A stretch of 64,000 nucleotides of DNA from Kofleriaceae bacterium (GTDB taxonomy: Bacteria; Myxococcota_A; Polyangia; Haliangiales; Haliangiaceae): the NCBI GenBank assembly GCA_024762925.1, contig JANTGM010000003.1, forward strand, positions 62,001 to 126,000, read 5' to 3'. The notes below the pieces were generated by a model, which saw only the letters and a list, made by a program, of their open reading frames with translations, did not search any database and was not told the DNA's origin. Shown piece by piece: positions 1 to 7,796 of this stretch. The position numbers and the translations under genes were made by a program. Positions within the stretch are counted from its first letter, which is position 1; each line of letters starts with the position of its first letter.

Positions 1-542
1 TGATGGGCCTTGCAAAACCACGCCCCTGTGCCCTCCTCGCGAATGCGTGCGCAGTCTGGGCACCGATTGAAGTCATCGTCCACGCCTTCGTAGTCAGAGA
101 GTTGAATCACATGCACCGTGCATGGCGCCGCCTCGACGATGCGGGTGGCAATACTGCCCATCTTGCCTTTGTGCAGCTTGGCACCATGTCGGCCGATGAT
201 GATGCATTCTGCGCGAGACTCATAGGCAAGTTCGACGATCTCTTCATCGGGCTTTCCGACTCGTGTGTGAAACCGAAGCAGTCGCTCTTTGTCCGCGTCG
301 CCATCGGCAAAGGCGGGCAGGGTTTCTGCGACCAAGAAGCGCAAACGAGTATCGGCCTCTTCCAGTTCAGCATCGGTTGGCTGCTTGTTCGTAAAAACTC
401 CCTTACCCTCTTCAAGCACAGTGATGAAGTGCAGCATCACATGCAGGTGGCGGTGAGCCTCGTCTAGCGCTTGTTCGATGATCACCGGAGAGAACTCGCC
501 CAAATCTAGACCGCAGACAATGTGATAGGCACGGGAGGACAT
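1..542 (-). CDS. Universal stress protein, cut off by window edge
   Basis: Translating the minus strand from an ATG at 542 gives an open frame of 180 codons that runs off the left edge without a stop. The start is supported by an AAGG motif five bases upstream. The protein begins MSSRAYHIVCGLDLGEFS and contains the nucleotide-binding style segment ECIIIGRHGAKLHKGKMGS, followed by APCTVHVI. That arrangement is typical of UspA-like alpha/beta domains. The visible tail has a CPDC pair and one further Cys, suggesting a small zinc-ribbon-like extension after the Usp domain. It lies 107 bases downstream of the RNB exoribonuclease on the same strand, so co-transcription is possible. The role is probably general stress adaptation through nucleotide binding. 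The true C-terminus is unseen. Confidence 0.85.
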   Translation of the reverse strand, partial: MSSRAYHIVCGLDLGEFSPVIIEQALDEAHRHLHVMLHFITVLEEGKGVFTNKQPTDAELEEADTRLRFLVAETLPAFADGDADKERLLRFHTRVGKPDEEIVELAYESRAECIIIGRHGAKLHKGKMGSIATRIVEAAPCTVHVIQLSDYEGVDDDFNRCPDCARIREEGTGAWFCKAH

Positions 543-648
543 TCGCCTTTGCGATTCAGTTTTCGTACCAACGTGCAAACGGTGAAAGTGGCTAGAATTC
601 GCAATGAGAGCGGCAATATGTGCGGGACCAGCTGCGACTACGCAAAGG

Positions 649-2316
649 CTACGCCAAATCGAGAATCCACCGGTCTCGAGTTGCATGCTTGCCGATGACA
701 TGCACAGAAACCTCGTCACCGAGTCGGAGGATTGCCGAGCCATCTCGCAGCAAGCTAGTGCCATCTTCGCTAGGAGTGAGAGGTTCACTGGCGAGCTTGA
801 GATACACCTTTACATCGATTGGTGGTTCGTCCAGGCGAACGTAGGCTTTCTTGCCTTGCGCCCCCATGAGTGTGCCGGTAAGTACACGGTTCGCTTGTTG
901 TGCGTCTTTAAATAGCTGCTCGAGAACCAGCCTATTGCCCTCGTTGCTCACGGTTCTCTGAAGAGCTTTCGCTGCGTTGGCCTGCTGCACAACTTCTGCA
1001 CGTAGCTCGGCGTTTGCGTGACCGTGGCCGATGCGGGCCTCGAGTAATTCGCGGTGCAGAAACACGCCAACTATCTCGCGCATGGGGGCGCTGAAGCGTG
1101 CGTAGACCTCCGCTCCGACCCCGTGGTGCGAGCCAGCCTCGGTTTGAAAGGTTGACCGCAAATTTGCCATGACGGCCTGTCGGTGAATCGCCATGGCAAT
1201 GCGTCCCTCACGGCCTTCGCTTGGAAGATCGTCCAGAAATTGTCTTAGCGGGCGGCTGTCTTCGTGTGACCAGCGCCAAATCGCTGGGTCCAGGCCTTGT
1301 GACGCCACGAGCGCGCTAAGCATCTCCAAGAATGACTGCATCTTCTCCTCTGAAGGGGCAGGGTGGACACGGTAGATTGGCTCAACGAAGTCGGCTCCAT
1401 GAGCTGCCAAGTAGCGTGCCCCCTCAATATTGCACAACAGAGAAAGCTGCTCGTTGTACCGCTCAACATCCCTGCGCACGCCACTGCTTGTGGTGAAGCG
1501 CATGCCACCACCGCTGAGCTTCGCTGAAACTTCTCTCCGACGGTAGCGAACCACGCCGCGCTCTTCTGCAAGCGACATTCGCAGTCTGCCGACCAGTGCC
1601 AGCCGTCGTAGGCTTTGATCGACCTCGTCTCCAAAACCATCGCCACCGGCATAGAATCGTTGCACCGATTCAAAGGACAGTTTTCCTCGACTTCGAATTC
1701 GAGACGGAACAATCTCAGTTTTTGTGCAACGGCCCTCGCTATCGAGGTACATTGAGAAAACGACAGCGCGACGGTCCACGTTTTCGTTTAGCGATACGAG
1801 TCCTTCGCTTAGAGCGCGTGGAAGCATCGGGACCATGATTCCTGGAAGGTAATAGCTTGCCGCTCGTCGCAGCGCCTCGGCATGGAGAGGTGTTCCCATC
1901 GCAACGTAATACGAGGCGTCTGCAAGCGCGTAGTGCACGACATAGCCTTCGCCTTCGCCTTCATCGACGTAGACAGCCTGATCTAGATCCATCGAGTCGG
2001 CGCCGTCGATTGTCACAAAAGGTGCGTGAGAGAAGTCGAGCAGTGTCTTGTCATCGATGCCAGTCTCTTTGAGCAGTCCGGCAACCTGGCGTGTGGCCTT
2101 TGGGGGAAAGACCGGATCAAGGCCATGCTTTGCGGCTAGCTCGTAGAGCGCGGCCTGCGCCGAGTCAGCCTCAGCTAGTAGCGTGTGATCCGCCTCGTGC
2201 ACCTCAACGATCGCGCCCTTGTCAAACTCGCTTCGCGTGGGCGTCGTGCTGTCACCGAAGAGGTCACAGATTTGATCGCCTCGAACAATGCCCACAAAGT
2301 GGTTCGCGTATCCCAT
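649..2316 (-). CDS. RNB-domain exoribonuclease (RNase II/R family)
   Basis: This 555-residue protein belongs to the RNase II superfamily, which degrades single-stranded RNA 3' to 5' in the cytoplasm. The metal-binding motif reads TIDGADSMDLDQAVYV near residues 100-115. Three of the four canonical aspartates are present and the fourth position is Gln, a DLDQ form I recall from some actinobacterial and Deinococcus RNB proteins. Downstream, IMVPMLPRALSEGLVSLN matches the conserved RNB core segment. The last 75 residues look like an S1-type beta barrel. No clear N-terminal cold-shock pair is seen, so it is shorter than Escherichia coli RNase R. It sits between the methyltransferase and the Usp gene, all on the minus strand. 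Confidence 0.9.
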   Translation of the reverse strand: MGYANHFVGIVRGDQICDLFGDSTTPTRSEFDKGAIVEVHEADHTLLAEADSAQAALYELAAKHGLDPVFPPKATRQVAGLLKETGIDDKTLLDFSHAPFVTIDGADSMDLDQAVYVDEGEGEGYVVHYALADASYYVAMGTPLHAEALRRAASYYLPGIMVPMLPRALSEGLVSLNENVDRRAVVFSMYLDSEGRCTKTEIVPSRIRSRGKLSFESVQRFYAGGDGFGDEVDQSLRRLALVGRLRMSLAEERGVVRYRRREVSAKLSGGGMRFTTSSGVRRDVERYNEQLSLLCNIEGARYLAAHGADFVEPIYRVHPAPSEEKMQSFLEMLSALVASQGLDPAIWRWSHEDSRPLRQFLDDLPSEGREGRIAMAIHRQAVMANLRSTFQTEAGSHHGVGAEVYARFSAPMREIVGVFLHRELLEARIGHGHANAELRAEVVQQANAAKALQRTVSNEGNRLVLEQLFKDAQQANRVLTGTLMGAQGKKAYVRLDEPPIDVKVYLKLASEPLTPSEDGTSLLRDGSAILRLGDEVSVHVIGKHATRDRWILDLA

Positions 2317-2338
2317 GCCGCAAGTGTCTCAAGTCCTC

Positions 2339-3148
2339 TTACGTATCTCTAGCCCGATGCGCAATCACGCGACGGATCGCCATTGTGCACGGGATATGAC
2401 TGGCGTGCTCATTGGCAACGCTGGCCCGAAACGCTTCGCGCAAGTCGAGAGTTTCTTCGGCCGAAACGTATGCAAGGTCGTACACCGTGGACAGTCTCGT
2501 CCACACTTCATCGAAGGTTCCCCCAAAGTCGATGTAGTGGTCGGAGATTTGTAGTTCGTTGCGAAAGCCTTTGTGGCTTGTGAATAGCTCGACAAGCCCC
2601 TCCTCTGTGCGGCCTCTTCGTTCACCAATACTCGGAACTCGCGTGTCGTCTCTTCGTCGCTCGCTCAAGAGTTCCAAGAAGCTCTCAAAGGTGTCGCCGA
2701 GCTTTGGACCTCCCCCAATAATCGCCGCAAATCGCCCAGTAGGGGTGAGCACTCGTGCAAGCTCATCTACGACAACATGCAGGTTTGCCATGAGATGAAA
2801 TGCGAAGTGCGACACTGCCAAGCTAAAGGTGCAAGGCGCAAAGGGAAGGCTCTGTGCCTTGGCTTGCGCGACGATGAGGTCTGCATGTCGTTGTCGCGCG
2901 GCCGCGAGCTCGTCGGGAGAGAAGTCCACTCCCACGGGATGCCGATGGTTTGGGCGCTTTGCGAGCAGCGATAGAAGATGCCCGTCACCACAGCCAATAT
3001 CCAAGACCGAGTCTTGGTTTGCGAGAGATGAGAGTAATTCGTAGGAGGACTCGCCTGTCTCTAGGCTCGCGCCAGCAGAAAAGGCGATGCGAGTGCAGCC
3101 AGGATGGCGGCGATGGAACTCCAGCAAGAACGCCTCAGCTCGGTTCAT
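2339..3148 (-). CDS. Class I SAM-dependent methyltransferase
   Basis: The protein of about 269 residues shows the glycine-rich SAM motif VLDIGCGDGHLLSLL, an acidic GVDFSPDEL strand end, and the post-motif ALSVSHFAFHLM-like and ELARVLTPTGRFA segments of the Methyltransf_11/25 fold. I place the start at the ATG at 3148 because AAGG lies six bases upstream; the longer reading begins eight codons earlier without support. The substrate cannot be told from sequence. It is transcribed divergently from the molybdopterin oxidoreductase and is 22 bases upstream of the RNB gene on the same strand, so the two may be co-transcribed. Confidence 0.85.
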   Translation of the reverse strand: MNRAEAFLLEFHRRHPGCTRIAFSAGASLETGESSYELLSSLANQDSVLDIGCGDGHLLSLLAKRPNHRHPVGVDFSPDELAAARQRHADLIVAQAKAQSLPFAPCTFSLAVSHFAFHLMANLHVVVDELARVLTPTGRFAAIIGGGPKLGDTFESFLELLSERRRDDTRVPSIGERRGRTEEGLVELFTSHKGFRNELQISDHYIDFGGTFDEVWTRLSTVYDLAYVSAEETLDLREAFRASVANEHASHIPCTMAIRRVIAHRARDT

Positions 3149-3218
3149 GCTGGACCTTAGCGTAGCGAGCAAGAGCTGTCACTGGTGAGACAAACTGTTT
3201 GAGCGTATTGTCCTCTGT

Positions 3219-5336
3219 ATGCCCCAAACCCACTACAGCACATGCTCTCTCTGCGAGGCGACTTGCGGGATCGTCGTAGAAACGGAGGGGCGTCGCGTGC
3301 TCAAGATTTACGGTGACGAAAATGACGTTTTCTCCAAGGGCTACATTTGCCCCAAGGCTGCCGCCTTACAAGACCTTTACGAAGATCCCGATAGACTCTG
3401 GGAACCCGTCAAGCGCACGACAACGGGCTGGCGAACGATTTCTTGGGAGGAGGCTTTTGACGAAGTTGCAAAGGGCATTCTGGTAACTCAGAAAGCGCAT
3501 GGTCGCGATGCGCTGGCATTCTATCTGGGAAATCCCTCGGTGCACTGTCTGGGCATCATGACCCTTGGCCAGTTGTTCATCCGCAGCGTTCGAACCAGAA
3601 GTCGTTTCTCGGCAACCTCGGTGGATCAACTGCCGCACATGCTTGCGGCCCAGCAGATGTTTGGCAACCAGGTGCGTATACCCGTGCCCGATATTGATCG
3701 CACGGACTTCATTGTGATCGTAGGAGCGAATCCACTGGTGTCGAACGGTAGCGTCATGACGGCTCCTGGAATGAAGTCACGTCTCAAAGCCTTGAAGTCA
3801 CGCGGCGGCACCGTTGTCGTGATCGATCCACGAAGGACGCAAACCGCAGCGATCGCCAACGAGCATCATTTCATTCGGCCTGGAACCGATGCATTCTTGC
3901 TTCTCGCGATCGTGCAGGTTCTGTTTGCAGAGAACCTCGTTTCTGTTGGCCGCCTTGAGGCTCTGGTCGACGGAGTGGACGAAATGCGTGTGCTCGCGAG
4001 TGAGACAAATCCCGAGAGCGTCGAGCAAGTAACAGGAATGGATGCTGAGTCGATTCGGGCGTTGGCGCGGGGGGCAGCGAAGGCCAAGCGCCCTGTCTTC
4101 TACGGACGCATGGGGGCATGCACCCAGGAATTTGGCGGGCTCACAGCTTGGTTGCTCAATGTGCTCAACATTCTCATTGGCTCGCTCGATGAACCGGGCG
4201 GTGCGATGTTTGCGAATCCTGCGGTTGATCTGCCTGGCCTGGCGAGTCGATTTGGTCTCAAGGGGCACTACGATAGATACCGGTCTCGGGTACGCGATTT
4301 GCCGGAGTTCTCTGGGGAGCTTCCAGTGGCAACCATGGCCGACGAAATGCTTGTCGATGGCGATGGAAAGATTCGAGGCCTTGTCTCGATTGCTGGCAAT
4401 CCCGTTCTCTCCACTCCGAATGGTCCAAAACTCGAGTCGGCCCTTGCTGGGTTGGACTTCATGGTCGCAATCGATCCGTACATCAACGAGACGACTCGAC
4501 ATGCGAACATCATTTTGCCCCCTACGACCCCGCTAGAACGAGATCACTACGATGTTGTATTTGGTCTTCTCATGGTGCGCAACAATGCGAAGTACGCCCC
4601 TGCTGTCTTTGAACGCCAGCCAGAACAGCGGCATGACTGGGAGATCTTTGCGGAGTTGTGGGCGCGACTGCAAAAAAGCGGGCCACTCTCAAAGGCGAAA
4701 TCCTCGCTTTTCAAACGAGCGCTCTTGAGAGGCGGGCCGCGAGCCGTTATCGGCATGGCTCTTCGAACGGGTCCGCATAAGCTATCGCTAAGAAAACTTC
4801 TTAAGAGTCCCCACGGTGTCGATCTTGGGGCACTGAAGTCAATGATGCCTGCTGCTTTGGCGACCAAGGATGAGCGTATTCACCTTGTTACAGACCCATA
4901 TCGCAAGGACCTTGCTCGATTGCACGCCTCGAAAGAGCGTGAGTGTGAGTTTCCGCTGCGCCTCATTGGCCGGAGACATCTGCGAAGCAACAATTCGTGG
5001 CTTCACAACAGCGAGCGCCTTGTAAAAGGTAAGGAAGGGTGCACGCTACTCATGCATCCCGACGATGCGGCCTCCTACTCAATCAGCACAGGTGATGAAG
5101 TCACCATTGCGTCTGCGGCTGGCGAAGTCCGGGTTGGTGTTGAGGTGACCGACGAGGTTTTGCGTGGGGTTGTGAGTCTGCCGCACGGCTGGGGACACTC
5201 AAGATCTGGAACACAGACGCGCACCGCTGAGAAGCACGCTGGTGTTAGCATGAATGATCTAACGAACGATGCGGCAATCGATGTGCTGTCGGGAAACGCG
5301 ATCCTAAATGGGGTGCCCGTACGACTGGTGACCTAG
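3219..5336 (+). CDS. Molybdopterin-dependent oxidoreductase, Fe-S containing
   Basis: The 705-residue protein is a member of the Mo-bisMGD (DMSO reductase/formate dehydrogenase) family. The N-terminus has a 4Fe-4S motif: CSLC at 9-12, Cys16, and a fourth Cys at about 44 in GYICPKA. Family core segments follow, for example IDPRRTQTAAIA and RPGTDAFLLLAI. The C-terminal MopB_CT domain is near 585-700. No Tat leader is present, so it should be cytoplasmic. The residue near the usual Mo ligand lies in SATSVDQLPHM, which is neither Sec nor Cys, so it is not a formate dehydrogenase of the classical type. Substrate and electron partner are unknown and no partner subunits are adjacent. Its stop overlaps the convergent gene's stop in a shared CTAG at 5333-5336. 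Confidence 0.9.
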   Translation: MPQTHYSTCSLCEATCGIVVETEGRRVLKIYGDENDVFSKGYICPKAAALQDLYEDPDRLWEPVKRTTTGWRTISWEEAFDEVAKGILVTQKAHGRDALAFYLGNPSVHCLGIMTLGQLFIRSVRTRSRFSATSVDQLPHMLAAQQMFGNQVRIPVPDIDRTDFIVIVGANPLVSNGSVMTAPGMKSRLKALKSRGGTVVVIDPRRTQTAAIANEHHFIRPGTDAFLLLAIVQVLFAENLVSVGRLEALVDGVDEMRVLASETNPESVEQVTGMDAESIRALARGAAKAKRPVFYGRMGACTQEFGGLTAWLLNVLNILIGSLDEPGGAMFANPAVDLPGLASRFGLKGHYDRYRSRVRDLPEFSGELPVATMADEMLVDGDGKIRGLVSIAGNPVLSTPNGPKLESALAGLDFMVAIDPYINETTRHANIILPPTTPLERDHYDVVFGLLMVRNNAKYAPAVFERQPEQRHDWEIFAELWARLQKSGPLSKAKSSLFKRALLRGGPRAVIGMALRTGPHKLSLRKLLKSPHGVDLGALKSMMPAALATKDERIHLVTDPYRKDLARLHASKERECEFPLRLIGRRHLRSNNSWLHNSERLVKGKEGCTLLMHPDDAASYSISTGDEVTIASAAGEVRVGVEVTDEVLRGVVSLPHGWGHSRSGTQTRTAEKHAGVSMNDLTNDAAIDVLSGNAILNGVPVRLVT

Positions 5337-7498
5337 CGAGGTTTACGGCGGCTCACGGCACCTCTTCTAGGTGCCTTTGTCGTGCTCTTGCGCAGATGCA
5401 CATTCATTGTAGAGTTTTTCTTAGGGTAGAGCTTTCGCCGATACGTCTGATAGCCGGGGCTTGAGACCGACACTTGCACGCTCTCGAATGCTGGGATATT
5501 GCGCTTCAGTGGCGCCTTGCCAACTCGCTTTTTGTTGAAACTCACGGAAGCTTTGTTTGGAGTGCTCTGTACCCGGAGTGTGACGATTGGCCTCTTCATG
5601 CGCAGCCGCAACTTGTTGGGCGTGTCGGAGTTGAGCACAATTTCCGCACTGTGATTTACATAGCGTGGGTGTGTCACGACCAGTGGGTTGGAACCACACG
5701 GAGCTTCTGCTTGTTTTGCTCCACGTCGCACTTCGTGGTCGCCTATCTTCACGATGGCATCCTTTGGCACCAGGTCCAGCCGCAGGTTGCACATCGTCAT
5801 TTGACTTGGTGCTAGGTCAGGCTGTGGCGGGTCGTTTGTTGCTACAACCGGTGGGGTTGGCTGTGCCGCAACTTCCGTTGGCTGTGCCGCAAGTTCCGTT
5901 GGCTGTGCCGCAAGTTCCGTTGGCTGTGCCGCAACTTCCGTTGGCTCTGTCGCAATCTCCGTTGGCTCTGTCGCAATCTCCGTTGGCTCTGCCGCAATCT
6001 CCGTTGGCTGTGCCGCAACTTCCTTTGGCTCCGTCTGCTCAGGGGGGACATTGGCGATGGCATTCGTAGCCTCGGTGTTTTTCTTAGCAACGGGGGCGCT
6101 GTCACCGTTGGTCCCCTCAGGCTGCAACTCGGCGGGCTCTGCTGCTTCGGCAACGGTGGCCTTGGGGCTCGCATCGTCGCCACCTGAAGCGAGAAGCCCA
6201 AAACCAAGCCCAGCAACGACGCACAGGCCAACGAGCCCGATCGCCTGATTCAACGTGACGGTTATCGTTCTAGGCGGTGCCGTTGGGTGGGGAGCACTTC
6301 CTTGCCCATCAGGGATTGGGACTGGGGAGTTCTGTGAGGCGACTGCCGGGGTTGGTATGAGCGGCGCCAAGGCAACGGGATGAACCTCTTCCCCCTCCGC
6401 AACGAGCAGTTGGACTGAGACTGCGCCGGGCGCGTTTGGTGGCGGCAGCGTAGCGCCGGGCACGTTTGGCGGCAGCGTAGCGCCAGGCGCGTTTGGTGGC
6501 GGCAGCGTAGCGCCGGGCACGTTTGGTGGTGGCGGCGTAGCGCCGGGCACGTTTGGTGCCGCCCCAGCCTCTAAGGATTTCTCTGAGGCCAGAACTGCAT
6601 GCGCGTCGGGGGTGGATGGTGCGAGCATCGGCACATCGGGGACTTCGGGTCTCGCCGGGCTGGGCTGCGGCGGCTGAGCCTGTGCACTTGCGGGAATCTT
6701 CGGTGGCCGTGGAATGTACTTGGATGACTGTTCCAAGGACTCTCCGGATTCGGGGGAAGCCGGCTCAATCGGTGGAGCCTTGATGGGATTCTGTCTCGCA
6801 TCAAGAGCGGAGATATCGAGCTCCCCAGTCTCTTCGTAGAGTGTGCACTCGATGAATGCCTCCAAACTCTGTGCCGCCAACTCGCCAAACGGGTTCGCAG
6901 GCAAGATGATGCTCGATCCTTTGGTGCGCCCTGGAGAGTCGCCTTCAGGCGATTCACGTTTGGCTTCCACTTCCTCGGCCTCTGACGAGTCTGCTCCTTG
7001 GGACTCATCGGTCTTGTCAGTGGCTGTTGCATCTTCAGACTCGCCAGCTGGCTGCACCGCTTCTCGTTCTTCTGAGCGTCGTGCGGCGGCGAGGTCATCG
7101 GCGTCGGGCTTGGAGACGATGGTTGGTACATCAAAGCTCTCGCTCTTCTTACCGGACTTTCCGCTGGAGACAGCTTTGTTGGACGCATTTAGCTCTCGCA
7201 GCAGAATGCGCCCCATCGTGTCGAGCTTGCGGAACTCCACAACCATTCCTGGTCGCTCGAATCGATTGTCGTTAGTCTCGAACGACTCTTTGATCGTGCC
7301 AGCGCCTGCCATGACTGGCTTGCCATCCTTCAACGTGATGGCGAATTGAATATCAATGCCGCTTGGGCGAGGAACTTTGGTCGCGATGAAGATCGAATTG
7401 GGCGTGCAGAACTTGCGGAAGACCGCAGTAAACTCATCGAGTGTTGAGCAACCCGACGCAATTCGCAGTCCCTTGCCGGCAGCCGGCTTCGCTCCCAT
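5333..7498 (-). CDS. PilZ-like / transmembrane / double PEGA protein with tandem repeats
   Basis: About 721 residues. The first ~115 residues resemble the myxobacterial PilZ-like domain (VVEFRKLDTMGRILLREL near the end of the domain). A long low-complexity region follows, rich in Glu, Ser and Pro, with five PNxPGATLPPP-type repeats encoded at 6423-6560. A single hydrophobic helix (IGLVGLCVVAGLGFGLLAS) comes next, then eight seven-residue AAQPTEx repeats. The C-terminus holds two PEGA-type domains (roughly the last 150 residues) with a basic tail. The layout suggests an inner-membrane protein with a cytoplasmic PilZ sensor and a periplasmic PEGA region bound to envelope glycan or protein. ATG 7498 and GTG 7504 are both possible starts. 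Function is inferred from domains only. Confidence 0.8.
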   Translation of the reverse strand: MGAKPAAGKGLRIASGCSTLDEFTAVFRKFCTPNSIFIATKVPRPSGIDIQFAITLKDGKPVMAGAGTIKESFETNDNRFERPGMVVEFRKLDTMGRILLRELNASNKAVSSGKSGKKSESFDVPTIVSKPDADDLAAARRSEEREAVQPAGESEDATATDKTDESQGADSSEAEEVEAKRESPEGDSPGRTKGSSIILPANPFGELAAQSLEAFIECTLYEETGELDISALDARQNPIKAPPIEPASPESGESLEQSSKYIPRPPKIPASAQAQPPQPSPARPEVPDVPMLAPSTPDAHAVLASEKSLEAGAAPNVPGATPPPPNVPGATLPPPNAPGATLPPNVPGATLPPPNAPGAVSVQLLVAEGEEVHPVALAPLIPTPAVASQNSPVPIPDGQGSAPHPTAPPRTITVTLNQAIGLVGLCVVAGLGFGLLASGGDDASPKATVAEAAEPAELQPEGTNGDSAPVAKKNTEATNAIANVPPEQTEPKEVAAQPTEIAAEPTEIATEPTEIATEPTEVAAQPTELAAQPTELAAQPTEVAAQPTPPVVATNDPPQPDLAPSQMTMCNLRLDLVPKDAIVKIGDHEVRRGAKQAEAPCGSNPLVVTHPRYVNHSAEIVLNSDTPNKLRLRMKRPIVTLRVQSTPNKASVSFNKKRVGKAPLKRNIPAFESVQVSVSSPGYQTYRRKLYPKKNSTMNVHLRKSTTKAPRRGAVSRRKPR
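5860..6027. repeat. Coding minisatellite, 8 x 21 bp
   Basis: Eight head-to-tail copies of a 21-base unit (plus-strand form gctgtgccgcaacttccgtt plus g) lie inside the PilZ/PEGA gene. Copies differ at a few positions, which encodes alternation of AAQPTEV, AAQPTEL, ATEPTEI and AAEPTEI. The unit length is a multiple of three, so copy-number changes keep the frame and only alter the length of the periplasmic spacer. Confidence 0.9.
6423..6560. repeat. Coding repeat, 5 units of 27-30 bp
   Basis: Five tandem units with the shared core gcgccgggcacgtttggtgg encode PNVPGAT/PNAPGATLPP blocks in the Pro-rich spacer before the membrane helix of the PilZ/PEGA protein. Units differ by one three-base step, so the frame is kept. 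Confidence 0.85.
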
Positions 7499-7796
7499 TG
7501 CCACGAGCGTAATTCTATCTCAGGAAACCGACTGGACGTGATGGCTTCGACGACAACCTACGGTAGGAATCTCAACTACCTGCGTGGTGGCTAGGACTCT
7601 TGCCCCAGGTGGCTAGGCGAGTAGCCAGGAAGCGCTCTGGGCCTGCGACCTGAGGTATCAGATGCTGTAAACCAAGGCGTTTTCTTGTTGCGAAAAACGC
7701 TGCGCACTCTCTGATTTGAAATCGTTAGATGATGGCCAATTTGATCTCTGACTCAACGTGTCAAGTGGTACGAGATGTGCTCTGTGGTCGCACATC
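7499..7796. other. Intergenic region, divergent promoters expected
   Basis: About 300 bases separate two divergent genes, so both promoters should lie here. I see no convincing -35/-10 pair. Two structures stand out: a direct repeat of ggtggctagg near 7585-7617, and a 7-bp inverted repeat gcgtttt/aaaacgc at 7677-7700 with a 10-base loop that could be an operator or hairpin. No coding potential was found. Confidence 0.5.

Noticed and set aside
3-467. 154-codon plus-strand ORF
   Set aside because: It is the antisense shadow of a clear universal stress protein on the minus strand.
3798-4502. 234-codon minus-strand ORF
   Set aside because: It is antisense to the molybdopterin oxidoreductase and has no recognisable domain; residue composition is shadow-like.
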